NCBI GenBank assembly: GCA_022616415.1
Contig: JAKEEU010000016.1
Coordinates: 1-32,266, forward strand
Length of the DNA stretch: 32,266 nt
Direction of reading: 5' to 3'
Source of the DNA: Candidatus Zhuqueibacterota bacterium
Lineage (GTDB): Bacteria; Zhuqueibacterota; Zhuqueibacteria; Zhuqueibacterales; Zhuqueibacteraceae
In this document: in pieces, positions 7,433 through 15,535 of the stretch
How the letters are laid out: each line of letters opens with the position of its first letter
Position numbering within the stretch: position 1 is the first letter of the stretch
Notes under the pieces: model-generated
Told to the model about the DNA's origin: nothing
What the model saw: the letters and a program-made list of their open reading frames with translations, nothing else
Database searches by the model: none
Translations under genes and position numbers: made by a program

Positions 7433-9727
7433 TTACGCCAAATCGAGCAAACACAGCACGCTCGCCTTGCCATGCTCGCCCACCTCGAGGTTCGGGCCGA
7501 CACAGGACGGACAACCGGCGAGGCAGCCGCATTTTGTGATCAAATCTTTCGCCGCCGCTTTCAGCTCGTCGTGCATCGCAAACAAGCGCTTGCTGAAGCC
7601 GACGCCGCCGGCGTGATTGTCATATACGAAAACCGTCGGCTTTTGTGTCAACGGCGCGCGCACCATTGGCACGGCGCGAATGTCACGCACGTCGCACATC
7701 AAATAAATCGCCGCCACACTCTGTAGCGCGTTAGCCAAAGCTTTGAGCGCATCGCCGAAAACCGATTGCGCCATTTGCAGACGTTCTGCCATGTCCGCCG
7801 GAAACTCCCACCAGTACGCCGTGGTGTGCATGCTGATCTCCGGCAGCTCCACTGGGCCGTAGCCGACGTTCTCGTGCGAGCCAAATTTGAGCTTTTTGAA
7901 TTTCGTCGTCTGGCAATTGACATTCACCTCGCCGTGCGCCTTTTTCATTTCCGCCGTCGCCGCCAAATCCGCCTGCTCGAAGACTTCCAAAACGTGAATG
8001 CTCGTGTCGGTGTGCGCATCGGTGTAATAATCCACTTCCTTCTGTTTGACGTAAGCCTTGCGCCGCTCCCAATCCAATTTGTCAACGTGATACTTCACCG
8101 CCTCGTGGATGTAAATCGCGTCGTCGTGCAGCATCGTCGGTGCGTCGAGCAGGTTGACTTCGCCGATAACACGCTCATCATTTGTGGTGTCGATAATCAC
8201 CACGTTCTCCGGCGACGCGGTGCGCAAGCCGACGGCCTCGGCCGGATACGCGTCGGTCATCCAATGCCACCGGCCTTCGGCGTGATGCAGCACGTTGTTC
8301 TCTTCGAGATATTCGAGAATCTCGTTGGTCGCCTCCACGCGTGTTTTGCCATGGCCGAATTTCTCACTGTCGCTAAACGGCAATTCGAACGCCGCGCACT
8401 TGAGGTGGCTCATCAAAATGACGAGATTGTTCGGATCGACCACGCCCGACTCCGGCGGCTTGCCGAAAAAATAATCGGGATGATTGATCACGTATTGATC
8501 CACCGGCGCGCTCGACGCCACCATGATGGCGACGGCGGAATCAGAGCGGCGGCCCGCGCGTCCGGCCTGTTGCCACGCGCTCGCCATGCTGCCGGGATAA
8601 CCGACCATCACGCAAGCCGTGAGCTGGCCGATGTCGATGCCCAGCTCGAGTGCATTCGTGGAAACCACGCCGAGGGTTTCGCCGGTACGCAAGCCGCGTT
8701 CGATGACGCGACGCTCGGTTGGGAGATAACCGCCGCGATAGCCGCGAATGCGCTCAGCCGATTTTTTATTCGCCGCCATCGTCTGTTTCAAATAAGTGAC
8801 GAGAATTTCCACGCGCAAGCGGCTGCGGCAGAAGACGATGGTTTGAATATTATTGAGCAAAAATTTGCTGGCAATGTTGCGCGCTTCTTTCACCGAGGAT
8901 TTGCGAATGCCCAGCTCGCGGTTGACCACCGGCGGGTTGTAGAGAATGAAATGCTTCTCGCCGCGCGGCGCGCCGTTGTTGTCGATCAATTCGACTTCGC
9001 TCCCGGTGATTTGCTCAGCCAACTCTTTGGGATTGGCAATCGTCGCGGAACAACAAATGAACTGCGGATTCGCGCCGTAAAACGCCGCGATGCGCCGCAA
9101 GCGCCGGATCACGTTGGCAAGATGGCTGCCGAACACGCCGCGATAATTGTGCAGCTCGTCGATCACCACGTAGCGCAGATTCTCAAACAGCTTGATCCAT
9201 TTGGTGTGATGCGGCAAAATTCCCTGGTGCAGCATGTCCGGATTCGTCACCACGATGTGGCCGGAGCTGCGAATCGCCTGCCGCGCCTGCTGCGGCGTGT
9301 CGCCGTCGAATGTGTACGTTTTAATATCGAAATCAAGCTGCGGGCCGAGCAGCTTGACGATCTCGTACAACTCCGCCATTTGATCCTGCGACAGCGCTTT
9401 GGTGGGAAACAAATACAGCGCGCGCGCCTGCGGATTCTCGATCACCGTGTTGAGCACCGGCAGGTTGTAGCAGAGCGTCTTGCCCGACGCGGTTGGCGTC
9501 ACCGCGACGACGTTCTTGCCTTCACCGATTTTGGCGATGGCCTCGGCTTGATGCGTATAAAGCCGGTTGATCCCATGTTGGCGCAACGCCTCGACCAGCT
9601 CGGGCTTTAGCCAATGCGGGAAATCCGTCCACTGCCCGGCCTTGGGAGGCAAAACGTTCCAACAGGTCACGTTGCCCATAAAATCCGGATCGCTGCGCAG
9701 GATGTCGAGAAGCTGCGGAAGAGTCAT
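7433..9727 (-). CDS. mrfA: MrfA/YprA-type DEAD/H helicase with C-terminal Zn-binding (DUF1998) domain
   Basis: 764-aa superfamily 2 DNA helicase. Seen in order: THQAEAI Q-motif (58-64), Walker A TPTASGKT (77-84), DELH box (190-193), SAT (227-229), and motif VI QQAGRAGRR in the second RecA domain. The C-terminus carries KCGCLAGCPSC, with cysteines at 733, 735, 739 and 742. This spacing matches the four-cysteine metal site of the DUF1998/MrfA family, and a further Cys759 lies near the end. Bacillus MrfA (YprA) acts with an exonuclease partner in repair of mitomycin-type DNA damage; no such exonuclease gene is in this window, so the pathway is inferred. The length is typical of the family. ATG 9727 was chosen by ORF extent; no strong Shine-Dalgarno precedes it. 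The upstream DNA is shared with the divergent menG-type gene. Confidence 0.9.
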   Translation of the reverse strand: MTLPQLLDILRSDPDFMGNVTCWNVLPPKAGQWTDFPHWLKPELVEALRQHGINRLYTHQAEAIAKIGEGKNVVAVTPTASGKTLCYNLPVLNTVIENPQARALYLFPTKALSQDQMAELYEIVKLLGPQLDFDIKTYTFDGDTPQQARQAIRSSGHIVVTNPDMLHQGILPHHTKWIKLFENLRYVVIDELHNYRGVFGSHLANVIRRLRRIAAFYGANPQFICCSATIANPKELAEQITGSEVELIDNNGAPRGEKHFILYNPPVVNRELGIRKSSVKEARNIASKFLLNNIQTIVFCRSRLRVEILVTYLKQTMAANKKSAERIRGYRGGYLPTERRVIERGLRTGETLGVVSTNALELGIDIGQLTACVMVGYPGSMASAWQQAGRAGRRSDSAVAIMVASSAPVDQYVINHPDYFFGKPPESGVVDPNNLVILMSHLKCAAFELPFSDSEKFGHGKTRVEATNEILEYLEENNVLHHAEGRWHWMTDAYPAEAVGLRTASPENVVIIDTTNDERVIGEVNLLDAPTMLHDDAIYIHEAVKYHVDKLDWERRKAYVKQKEVDYYTDAHTDTSIHVLEVFEQADLAATAEMKKAHGEVNVNCQTTKFKKLKFGSHENVGYGPVELPEISMHTTAYWWEFPADMAERLQMAQSVFGDALKALANALQSVAAIYLMCDVRDIRAVPMVRAPLTQKPTVFVYDNHAGGVGFSKRLFAMHDELKAAAKDLITKCGCLAGCPSCVGPNLEVGEHGKASVLCLLDLA

Positions 9728-9869
9728 GGGATTAAGGCGTAAAGCGTGAAAACGTAAAGCGTAATAATTGTAATGTTAAAGATAGTTAAAATTTTTCTCA
9801 AGGTCAAGTCCATCTATGCACACCGGGGCTAATCGAGCCAATTGAACTTTTGCAGGAAAAGACCTCACA

Positions 9870-9920
9870 TGCCGCTTCAGCGGCATTCCACATTTTAGCC
9901 CCACGCCTTCAGGCTGGGGC
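9870..9920. repeat. Pair of REP-like palindromes
   Basis: TGCCGC-TTCA-GCGGCA (9870-9885) is followed by a compound hairpin in which GCCCC (9898-9902) pairs with GGGGC (9916-9920) and GCCT (9905-9908) with AGGC (9911-9914). The GCC-TTCA-GGC core is shared with the elements at 5706-5797. It lies in the divergent intergenic region between the helicase and UbiE/MenG genes, upstream of the proposed menG promoter. Confidence 0.5.
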
Positions 9921-9953
9921 GAATTGGGGCCACCCGTATGTCAAAAAATTATC

Positions 9954-9982
9954 TTGCTCGAACCCTCGAAGATGCTTATATT
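9954..9982 (+). promoter_or_regulatory. Candidate sigma70-type promoter for UbiE/MenG gene
   Basis: TTGCTC (9954-9959) and TATATT (9977-9982) are separated by 17 bp. This would start transcription about 15 nt before the ATG at 10005 and give a nearly leaderless mRNA, which agrees with the absence of a Shine-Dalgarno there. Confidence 0.35.
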
Positions 9983-10004
9983 AAAATTTCGTTTTTTGCA
10001 GCCT

Positions 10005-10805
10005 ATGCCCCCAAAAACTTTCAAATTTGACACGCCCGCTCACAAAGCCGGCTACGTGCGTGAAATGTTCAGCCGCATTGCGCCGCGCTACGATCTGATG
10101 AATCGGCTGATGACGCTCGGCCGCGACCAAACTTGGCGCCGGCTCACCGTGGAACGCGCCGGGATTCAAGCCGGTGCGCGGGTTCTTGACATCGCCACCG
10201 GCACCGCCGATCTTGCTTTTGCCGCGCGCGCTGCCAAGGCCGGCCTGATCGTCGCCGCGGATTTCAGTTACACCATGCTCAAATACGCGCGCTTGAAAAC
10301 CCAGCCGTGGAAACGCAAGAAAAATGTCGTACCGATTCATCTCGTCACTGCCGACGGCCTGCGTCTGCCTTTTCCGAGCAACAGTTTCGATGCCGTGATC
10401 ACCGGCTTCTCGTTGCGCAACGTCGGTGAGCTTGATCTTTTTCTCAAGGAAATGGCTCGCGTCACCAAGCCCGGCGGCAAAGTGGCCTGCCTGGAAATCA
10501 CCCGGCCGCGGCAGCCGCTGTTTCGGAATTTCTTTGCATGGTACTTCGGCAAGGTCGTCCCGAAAATCGGCGGCTTGATCAGCGGCGATCCTGAGGCATA
10601 TTCCTACTTGCCGCACTCTGTATCGATCTTCATCTCGCCGGAGGAACTGCGGGTGCGTATGGAAGACGCCGGCCTGAACAACGTCAGTTTTGAAACCCTG
10701 ATGCTGGGCACGGTTGCCATTCATTGGGGCGCCAAATTGCGCGCCACCGCCTCGAAAAAGCTCAAACAGCAAAAATCCAAAACACAAAATCTGGAGACCC
10801 CATGA
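10005..10805 (+). CDS. ubiE: UbiE/MenG: demethylmenaquinone/ubiquinone C-methyltransferase
   Basis: 266-aa class I SAM-dependent methyltransferase that C-methylates demethylmenaquinol (or the ubiquinone precursor), the last step of quinone synthesis. Visible family marks: the N-terminal REMFSRIAPRYDLMNRLMTLG (19-39), SAM motif I VLDIATGTADL (60-70), ITGFSLRNV (132-140) with KPGG, and AYSYLPHSV near the C-terminal third. It is slightly longer than typical members because of a Lys/Gln-rich tail after about residue 245. ATG 10005 was chosen because MPPKTFKF aligns with the normal family start; an in-frame start at 9924 would add an unlikely leader overlapping repeat DNA. Its TGA overlaps the ATG of a 58-codon ORF. 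With menaquinone usual in this bacterial group, MenG is the likelier role. Confidence 0.93.
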   Translation: MPPKTFKFDTPAHKAGYVREMFSRIAPRYDLMNRLMTLGRDQTWRRLTVERAGIQAGARVLDIATGTADLAFAARAAKAGLIVAADFSYTMLKYARLKTQPWKRKKNVVPIHLVTADGLRLPFPSNSFDAVITGFSLRNVGELDLFLKEMARVTKPGGKVACLEITRPRQPLFRNFFAWYFGKVVPKIGGLISGDPEAYSYLPHSVSIFISPEELRVRMEDAGLNNVSFETLMLGTVAIHWGAKLRATASKKLKQQKSKTQNLETP

Positions 10806-10978
10806 AACGACCGCATGCAAGAAACTTCGATCCAGTCGTCGCCTCGTGGCAATGGCGCTGGGCGCAAGATCATTGGCTCTCCAAGCGTGGTCTAAAGTCG
10901 ACTGACCACAAAAACAAGCAACAAACCATGCTCGATTCCTCCCAAAAGTTTCGCCAACGTATAGATGAACCCGACTGA
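10802..10978 (+). CDS. Small hypothetical protein, 58 aa, translationally coupled to menG
   Basis: This ORF starts at an ATG that overlaps the UbiE/MenG TGA (ATGA), with TGGAGA about 7 nt upstream as a Shine-Dalgarno. The product is basic, hydrophilic and tryptophan-rich in its middle (SWQWRWAQDHW), with no transmembrane segment and no family I recognise. The overlap and Shine-Dalgarno favour real translation, but short length and lack of a known family leave doubt. Downstream is a hairpin (11002-11019), then the methylmalonyl-CoA epimerase gene. Confidence 0.45.
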   Translation: MKRPHARNFDPVVASWQWRWAQDHWLSKRGLKSTDHKNKQQTMLDSSQKFRQRIDEPD

Positions 10979-11001
10979 TTAAGACTGGCCGTTGGAAATT
11001 C

Positions 11002-11019
11002 AAAGGGGAATCCCCCTTT
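11002..11019 (+). terminator. Possible weak terminator hairpin
   Basis: AAAGGGG pairs with CCCCTTT across the loop AATC. The tract after it (ATCTATCTCTTGCTTTTTG) is T-rich but interrupted. It could end the menG-small ORF transcript or just be a stable intergenic hairpin. Confidence 0.35.
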
Positions 11020-11102
11020 ATCTATCTCTTGCTTTTTGCCCTCCATTTTTGTAACTTTTACTGCATTCAATCTCCCTCAAACATTTCAAGGGCTCTTTTC
11101 GT

Positions 11103-11504
11103 ATGCTCGAAAAAATCGACCACGTCGGCATCGCCGTGCGCAATTTGGATGAAGCCATTGCCCGTTACACCGCGCTTTGTGGCCGCGGCCCCGACCATCT
11201 CGAAGAAGTCGCCTCGCAGAAAGTGAAAGTCGCCATGTTCGATGTCGGAGAATCCCGCGTCGAATTGCTCATGGCCACCGCCCCGGGCTCGCCGATTGCC
11301 AAATTCATCGACAAACGCGGCGAAGGCATGCACCACATTTGTTTCAAAGTGCCCAATCTTGAAGAAGCGCTGGCGCGTTTGGGCGCGGCGGGAATGGAAA
11401 TCATCCCCGGTGCCGGCGGCGAAGGTGCAGGCGGCACCCGCGTGGCGTTTTTGCATCCGAAGAGCTTGATGGGGGTGATGGTGGAGTTGGTGGAGTGGGA
11501 TTGA
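11103..11504 (+). CDS. mce: Methylmalonyl-CoA epimerase
   Basis: 133-aa vicinal-oxygen-chelate protein that interconverts (2R)- and (2S)-methylmalonyl-CoA in propionyl-CoA metabolism. Two beta-alpha-beta-beta-beta modules are visible. Likely metal ligands are His7 in DHVGIAV, Glu54 in RVELL (some family members have Gln there), the His77/His78 pair in MHHICF, and Glu128 in VMVELVE. The conserved GxGxHHICFxV and HPKSLxGVMxELV segments are specific for this enzyme within the superfamily. The length matches the family. ATG 11103 begins the conserved MLEKIDHVGIAV start; AAGGG lies about 11 nt upstream. The mutase and carboxylase partners are not in the window. A terminator follows at 11578-11599. 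Confidence 0.93.
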   Translation: MLEKIDHVGIAVRNLDEAIARYTALCGRGPDHLEEVASQKVKVAMFDVGESRVELLMATAPGSPIAKFIDKRGEGMHHICFKVPNLEEALARLGAAGMEIIPGAGGEGAGGTRVAFLHPKSLMGVMVELVEWD

Positions 11505-11577
11505 TGTTAGTCGGATGTTCCCTGGCTCACAGCGGAAGACGGCGGGATTATCGAGTACGAGTCCGTGTTTTATCAGA

Positions 11578-11599
11578 CCGCTCCTTAGTGGGCTTTTTT
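11578..11599 (+). terminator. Intrinsic terminator after mce
   Basis: CCGCT pairs with AGTGG (one G-U pair) across a CCTT loop, followed by GC and a run of six T. It lies between the epimerase and the dehydrogenase gene, so these are probably separate transcription units. Confidence 0.5.
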
Positions 11600-11647
11600 A
11601 GTATCTGACGAGAAAAGTTGAAAACATTTTCACATATTCAAATTACC

Positions 11648-14600
11648 ATGCCCGAACCTAAACAATATCCTGAAGCCTTCGGCCCTAATGCCTGGTTGAT
11701 CGAAGAAATGTATCGCCAGTTCCGCGAGCAGCCGGAAACCGTCACGGAAAGCTGGCGCGATTTTTTTGAAGACTATCGCCCGCTCAGCGCCCCGGCGCCG
11801 CAAATTGGCGTTGAACCACCCGCGCCAAAGCCGGTCGAACCACCCGAAGATGGTCGCGCGGCCATTCCCCCCGGCGCCACGCCGTTGCGTGGCGGCTTGG
11901 CGCGCATCGTCGAGAATATGGAGCGCAGTCTCGGTATCCCCACTGCCACTTCGGCGCGCATCATTCCGGTCAAATTGCTCGAAGAGAATCGCCGCATCAT
12001 CAACCAATATCTGGCTGATTCCACCGGCGGCAAGATGAGCTTCACGCACATCATTGCGTGGGCCATCGTCAAAGCACTGAAAGTAATGCCAGTGATGGCG
12101 ACTTCGTTCTTTGAAGTCAACGGTACGGCATATAAAGTGACGCCGGAACATATCAATCTCGGCCTCGCTGTGGATGTGGCAAAGAAGGACGGCTCGCGCA
12201 CGCTGCTCGTTCCGAACATTAAGCGCGCCGACACAATGGATTTCAGCGCTTTCTTCGCGGCGTACAATGAAATCCTGCGTAAAGTTTACGCGAATCAAAT
12301 TACGCCGGAAGATTTTGCCGGCACGACGGTGAGCCTCACCAATCCCGGCACGATTGGCACCGTGTACTCGGTGCCGCGTCTCATGCCCGGACAAGGCTTG
12401 ATCGTTGCCACGGGCGCGATTGATTATCCGCCGGAGTATCAAGCCGCGGATCCGCGCACCATTGCGCGCCTCGGCATCAGCAAGGTGATGACGGTGACAA
12501 GCACCTACGATCATCGCGTCATTCAAGGCGCAGAGAGCGGCTTGTTTCTGCAGGCGCTTCACAAGCTGCTGATTGGCGAGGACGATTTTTATGAGGAAAT
12601 CTTCGCCGGCATGAAGATTCCATATCAGCCGGTGCGATTGACGCGCGACATCAACCCGACGCTCGAAGGCGGCGAGGCGCTGATTGAAAAACAGGCGCGC
12701 GTACTGCAGCTCATCAACATCTATCGCGTGCGCGGCCATCTCATCGCGAATCTCAATCCGTTGAGCACGAAAGCGCCGTCGCACAAAGAGCTCGATCCCG
12801 AGCGTTACGGCTTGACGGTGTGGGATTACGATCGCGAGTTCATCACCGGCGGTCTCGGCGGCAAGCAGCGCGCGACTTTGCGCGAGATTCTCGACATGCT
12901 GCGCGAGGCCTATTGCCAAACCATCGGCGTCGAGTACATGCACATTCAAGAGCCGGAACAGAAGGAATGGATTCAGCAACGCGTCGAGGGCGTGCCGCGC
13001 AAGAAGTGGATGGAGAGCGCGGCCAAGCGCCACATTCTCACCAAGCTGAACGAGGGCGAAGCCTTTGAAAGATTTCTCCACACCAAATACGTCGGCCACA
13101 AACGTTTCAGCCTCGAGGGCGCCGAGTCGTTGATTCCCATGCTCGACGCTTTGCTCTCGCACGCCAGCAAGCACGATATTGTCGAAGTGGTGATGGGCAT
13201 GGCGCATCGCGGCCGCATCAATGTGCTCGCGAATATTCTCGGCAAAAGTTATAAAGAAATCTTTCTCAAATTCGAGGACAATCCCGACCCCAACAGCCGC
13301 GAAGGCACCGGCGATGTGAAATATCATTTGGGCGCAACCGGCAAGTACCAGAGTCCGGATGGCAAAACCGTTGCGATCACGCTGGCGCCGAACCCCAGCC
13401 ATCTCGAAGCCGTCGATCCCGTCGTCGAAGGCATGGTGCGCGCCAAGCAAGACATTTTGGGCGACGCCGAGCACCGGCGCGTTCTCGCCCTGCTCATTCA
13501 CGGCGACGCGGCTTTCGCCGGACAAGGCGTGGTGGCGGAAACGCTCAACCTCAGCGCGCTGCACGGTTATCGCACCGGCGGCACGATTCATCTCGTCGTC
13601 AACAACGGCATCGGATTCACTACCGCGCCGGTGGATGCGCGCTCCAGCGTTTACGCCACGGACGTTGCCAAAATGGTGCAAGCGCCGATCTTTCACGTCA
13701 ACGGCAACGATCCCGAGGCCTGCGTGCGGGTGATCGAGATGGCGCTGGCGTTCCGGCAGGCGTTCCAGAAAGATGTGGTCATTGATATGATCTGTTTCCG
13801 TCGCCATGGCCACAACGAAAGCGATGAGCCGAGCTACACGCAGCCGCTGATGTATGCGCGCATTCGCGACATGCGCTCGGTGCGCAAGCATTATACCGAG
13901 ACGCTCATCAAGCGCGGTGAATTGAGTCTCGAGCAAGCGGAACAGGTGTTGAAGGAGTTTCAGGCGCGCTTGGAAGAAGCGTTCAAAACTACGCAGGAGA
14001 GCATCACGCCGACGGTGACGCCGCCGAGTGAGCCGCCGCTTGATAGAGTTTTGCCGTTCATTCCCACCGGCGTGCCGCGCGAAGTTTTGGATGAAATCAG
14101 TTACGCGCTCTCGAATTTTCCGAGCGACTTTCATGTTCATCCCAAACTCGCCAAACAGCTCGCCGCGCGCGGCGCCATGCTCGAAGAAGACGCCGTCGAT
14201 TGGGGCACGGCTGAGTCTTTGGCGTTTGGCGCACTATTATTGGAAAATGTTCCCATTCGTCTCTCCGGCCAGGATTCGCAGCGCGGCACGTTCAGCCAGC
14301 GGCATGCGGTTTTGGTGGATTATGAAAATGAGAAGGAGTACACGCCGCTGAATCACATTCGCGCCGGACAAGCGCAGCTCATGATTTATGACAGCTTGCT
14401 CAGCGAATATGCGGTGGTGGGATTTGATTATGGTTACTCGGTTGCACGACTGGAAGCGCTGACCTTGTGGGAAGCGCAATTCGGCGATTTTATGAACGGC
14501 GCGCAAATCATCATCGATCAGTTTATTTCTTCGGCGGAAGACAAATGGGGGCAATTGAGCGGTCTGGTCATGTTGCTGCCGCACGGCTATGAAGGGCAAG

Positions 14601-15217
14601 GCCCGGAGCATTCCAGCGGCCGCATCGAGCGCTTTTTGATACTCTGCGCGGAAGAGAACATGCGGGTGACCGTACCCACAACAGCAGCGCAATATTTTCA
14701 TCTGCTGCGCAACCAGATGCACGCCGGCATTCGCAAGCCGCTCATCGTGATGACGCCGAAAAGTCTGCTGCGCTCGCCGGCGGCCAAAAGCGCCGCGGCG
14801 GAATTTGTTGACGCCGGCTTTCAAATTTTGCTCGACGATCCCACGCCGCCGCCCAACCCGAAACGCTTGTTGCTCTGCTCGGGCAAAGTGTGCTATGATT
14901 TGATGGATTATCGCCTGCAACACCACGTCGATGACACGCTGATCGTTCGTCTCGAGCAGCTTTATCCGTTTCCGTTTGAGGGACTCAGGGAAATTTTGCA
15001 GCGTTATCCTGCCGCGATGGATTGGCGCTGGGTGCAGGAAGAGCCGCGCAATATGGGCGCATGGAGCTTCGTGCAGACGCGCCTCAAATATGTCTTGACG
15101 CCGAGCCATCGCCTCACTTACGTCGGCCGCGTCCCGAGCGCCAGCCCGGCCACCGGCAGCGCGCGTGTCCATCAGCTCGAGCAGGAGCATTTGGTGCGGC
15201 AGGCGTTTGAATCGTAA
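11648..15217 (+). CDS. kgd: Multifunctional 2-oxoglutarate dehydrogenase E2-E1 (Kgd/OdhA type)
   Basis: 1189-aa fusion protein for oxidative decarboxylation of 2-oxoglutarate in the TCA cycle. The N-terminal about 40 residues (NAWLIEEMYRQF) match the E1 N-terminal helix domain. An E2 acyltransferase catalytic domain without lipoyl or subunit-binding domains occupies about 85-320 and ends with the active-site motif STYDHRVIQGAESG (His289). The thiamine-diphosphate E1 part follows: HRGRINVL, HLGATGKY, Mg/TPP motif HGDAAFAGQG (Asp620) ending in VVNNGIGF, and RRHGHNESDEPSYTQP. This order is that of mycobacterial Kgd and corynebacterial OdhA, which borrow lipoyl groups from the pyruvate dehydrogenase E2. 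The start is placed at ATG 11648; an in-frame TTG at 11618 would add 10 residues, and neither has a strong Shine-Dalgarno. A palindrome follows the stop directly. Confidence 0.93.
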   Translation: MPEPKQYPEAFGPNAWLIEEMYRQFREQPETVTESWRDFFEDYRPLSAPAPQIGVEPPAPKPVEPPEDGRAAIPPGATPLRGGLARIVENMERSLGIPTATSARIIPVKLLEENRRIINQYLADSTGGKMSFTHIIAWAIVKALKVMPVMATSFFEVNGTAYKVTPEHINLGLAVDVAKKDGSRTLLVPNIKRADTMDFSAFFAAYNEILRKVYANQITPEDFAGTTVSLTNPGTIGTVYSVPRLMPGQGLIVATGAIDYPPEYQAADPRTIARLGISKVMTVTSTYDHRVIQGAESGLFLQALHKLLIGEDDFYEEIFAGMKIPYQPVRLTRDINPTLEGGEALIEKQARVLQLINIYRVRGHLIANLNPLSTKAPSHKELDPERYGLTVWDYDREFITGGLGGKQRATLREILDMLREAYCQTIGVEYMHIQEPEQKEWIQQRVEGVPRKKWMESAAKRHILTKLNEGEAFERFLHTKYVGHKRFSLEGAESLIPMLDALLSHASKHDIVEVVMGMAHRGRINVLANILGKSYKEIFLKFEDNPDPNSREGTGDVKYHLGATGKYQSPDGKTVAITLAPNPSHLEAVDPVVEGMVRAKQDILGDAEHRRVLALLIHGDAAFAGQGVVAETLNLSALHGYRTGGTIHLVVNNGIGFTTAPVDARSSVYATDVAKMVQAPIFHVNGNDPEACVRVIEMALAFRQAFQKDVVIDMICFRRHGHNESDEPSYTQPLMYARIRDMRSVRKHYTETLIKRGELSLEQAEQVLKEFQARLEEAFKTTQESITPTVTPPSEPPLDRVLPFIPTGVPREVLDEISYALSNFPSDFHVHPKLAKQLAARGAMLEEDAVDWGTAESLAFGALLLENVPIRLSGQDSQRGTFSQRHAVLVDYENEKEYTPLNHIRAGQAQLMIYDSLLSEYAVVGFDYGYSVARLEALTLWEAQFGDFMNGAQIIIDQFISSAEDKWGQLSGLVMLLPHGYEGQGPEHSSGRIERFLILCAEENMRVTVPTTAAQYFHLLRNQMHAGIRKPLIVMTPKSLLRSPAAKSAAAEFVDAGFQILLDDPTPPPNPKRLLLCSGKVCYDLMDYRLQHHVDDTLIVRLEQLYPFPFEGLREILQRYPAAMDWRWVQEEPRNMGAWSFVQTRLKYVLTPSHRLTYVGRVPSASPATGSARVHQLEQEHLVRQAFES

Positions 15218-15218
15218 C

Positions 15219-15235
15219 GCAGACGGCCCGTCTGC
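15219..15235. repeat. Post-stop palindrome GCAGACG-gcc-CGTCTGC
   Basis: A perfect 7-bp stem begins 1 bp after the TAA of the dehydrogenase gene. The surrounding word TCGTAAC-x-CAGACGGCC is shared with 27770-27786, after another gene's stop. There is no T-tract downstream, so it is more like a dispersed palindrome than a standard terminator. Confidence 0.5.
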
Positions 15236-15260
15236 CGCCGACGCAGTGGACAACCAACAA

Positions 15261-15356
15261 GTTTTGTCATCAAGATCATATGTTGGCTGCTTTCATTGAC
15301 GCGCGAGCAATTCAGGCAAGAGACTTGGCGAATCTTCTGCTTGCTAATTTTTCAAA
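15261..15356 (+). repeat. Left copy of diverged ~95-bp direct repeat (3'-end remnant of the 17057 gene)
   Basis: This stretch matches 16986-17085 over most of its length, including near-identical blocks CTGCTTTCATT and AATCTTCTGCTTGCTAATTT. The right copy is the 3' end of the hypothetical gene at 16713-17057 plus 28 bp beyond. The left copy keeps the similarity without a gene body, so it is a remnant. The two copies flank the DUF2283-nucleotidyltransferase block. Confidence 0.7.
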
Positions 15357-15427
15357 AGTTTTGTAAATTCGCTTGGATCGAACTAAATTTCGGGGTATGC
15401 ACATGCGCGAGGAAGTTACCGAATTTA

Positions 15428-15520
15428 AGAGGACGATTCGAAGGAATTGAAGTCGTCGTTTTATGCCGTTGGCAAAAGGATCAACCTGACAATTTTGTCT
15501 TGACCGCCTATCCAAACTGA
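15428..15520 (+). pseudogene. Remnant of a toxin-like (DUF4258/BECR-like) gene, C-terminal end only
   Basis: The last about 30 codons before the TGA at 15518-15520 read RGRFEGIEVVVLCRWQ followed by KDQPDNFVLTAYPN. A beta-strand of the type IEVVVL followed by FVLTAYP is how many small RelE/BECR-fold and DUF4258 toxins end. Upstream in this frame there is only the repeat remnant and no start or body for such a protein, so it looks like a 5'-truncated gene. It ends 15 bp before a DUF2283-like gene, and DUF2283 proteins are often encoded directly after such toxins. Function is inferred from this short motif and context only. Confidence 0.4.
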
Positions 15521-15535
15521 ATGCGGAGATGAGAT

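Noticed and set aside
7766..9610. 614-codon open frame on the plus strand
   Set aside because: It is antisense to the helicase gene, which has all its motifs. The antisense product is rich in His/Arg/Leu with no domain pattern, as expected from codon bias in GC-rich DNA.
9981..11003. 340-codon minus-strand frame across menG
   Set aside because: Covers the UbiE/MenG gene in antisense and has no ribosome site or recognisable domain.
11630..14140. 836-codon open frame on the minus strand
   Set aside because: Antisense to the E2-E1 dehydrogenase; composition (Arg, His, Ala rich) and lack of any motif mark it as a shadow.
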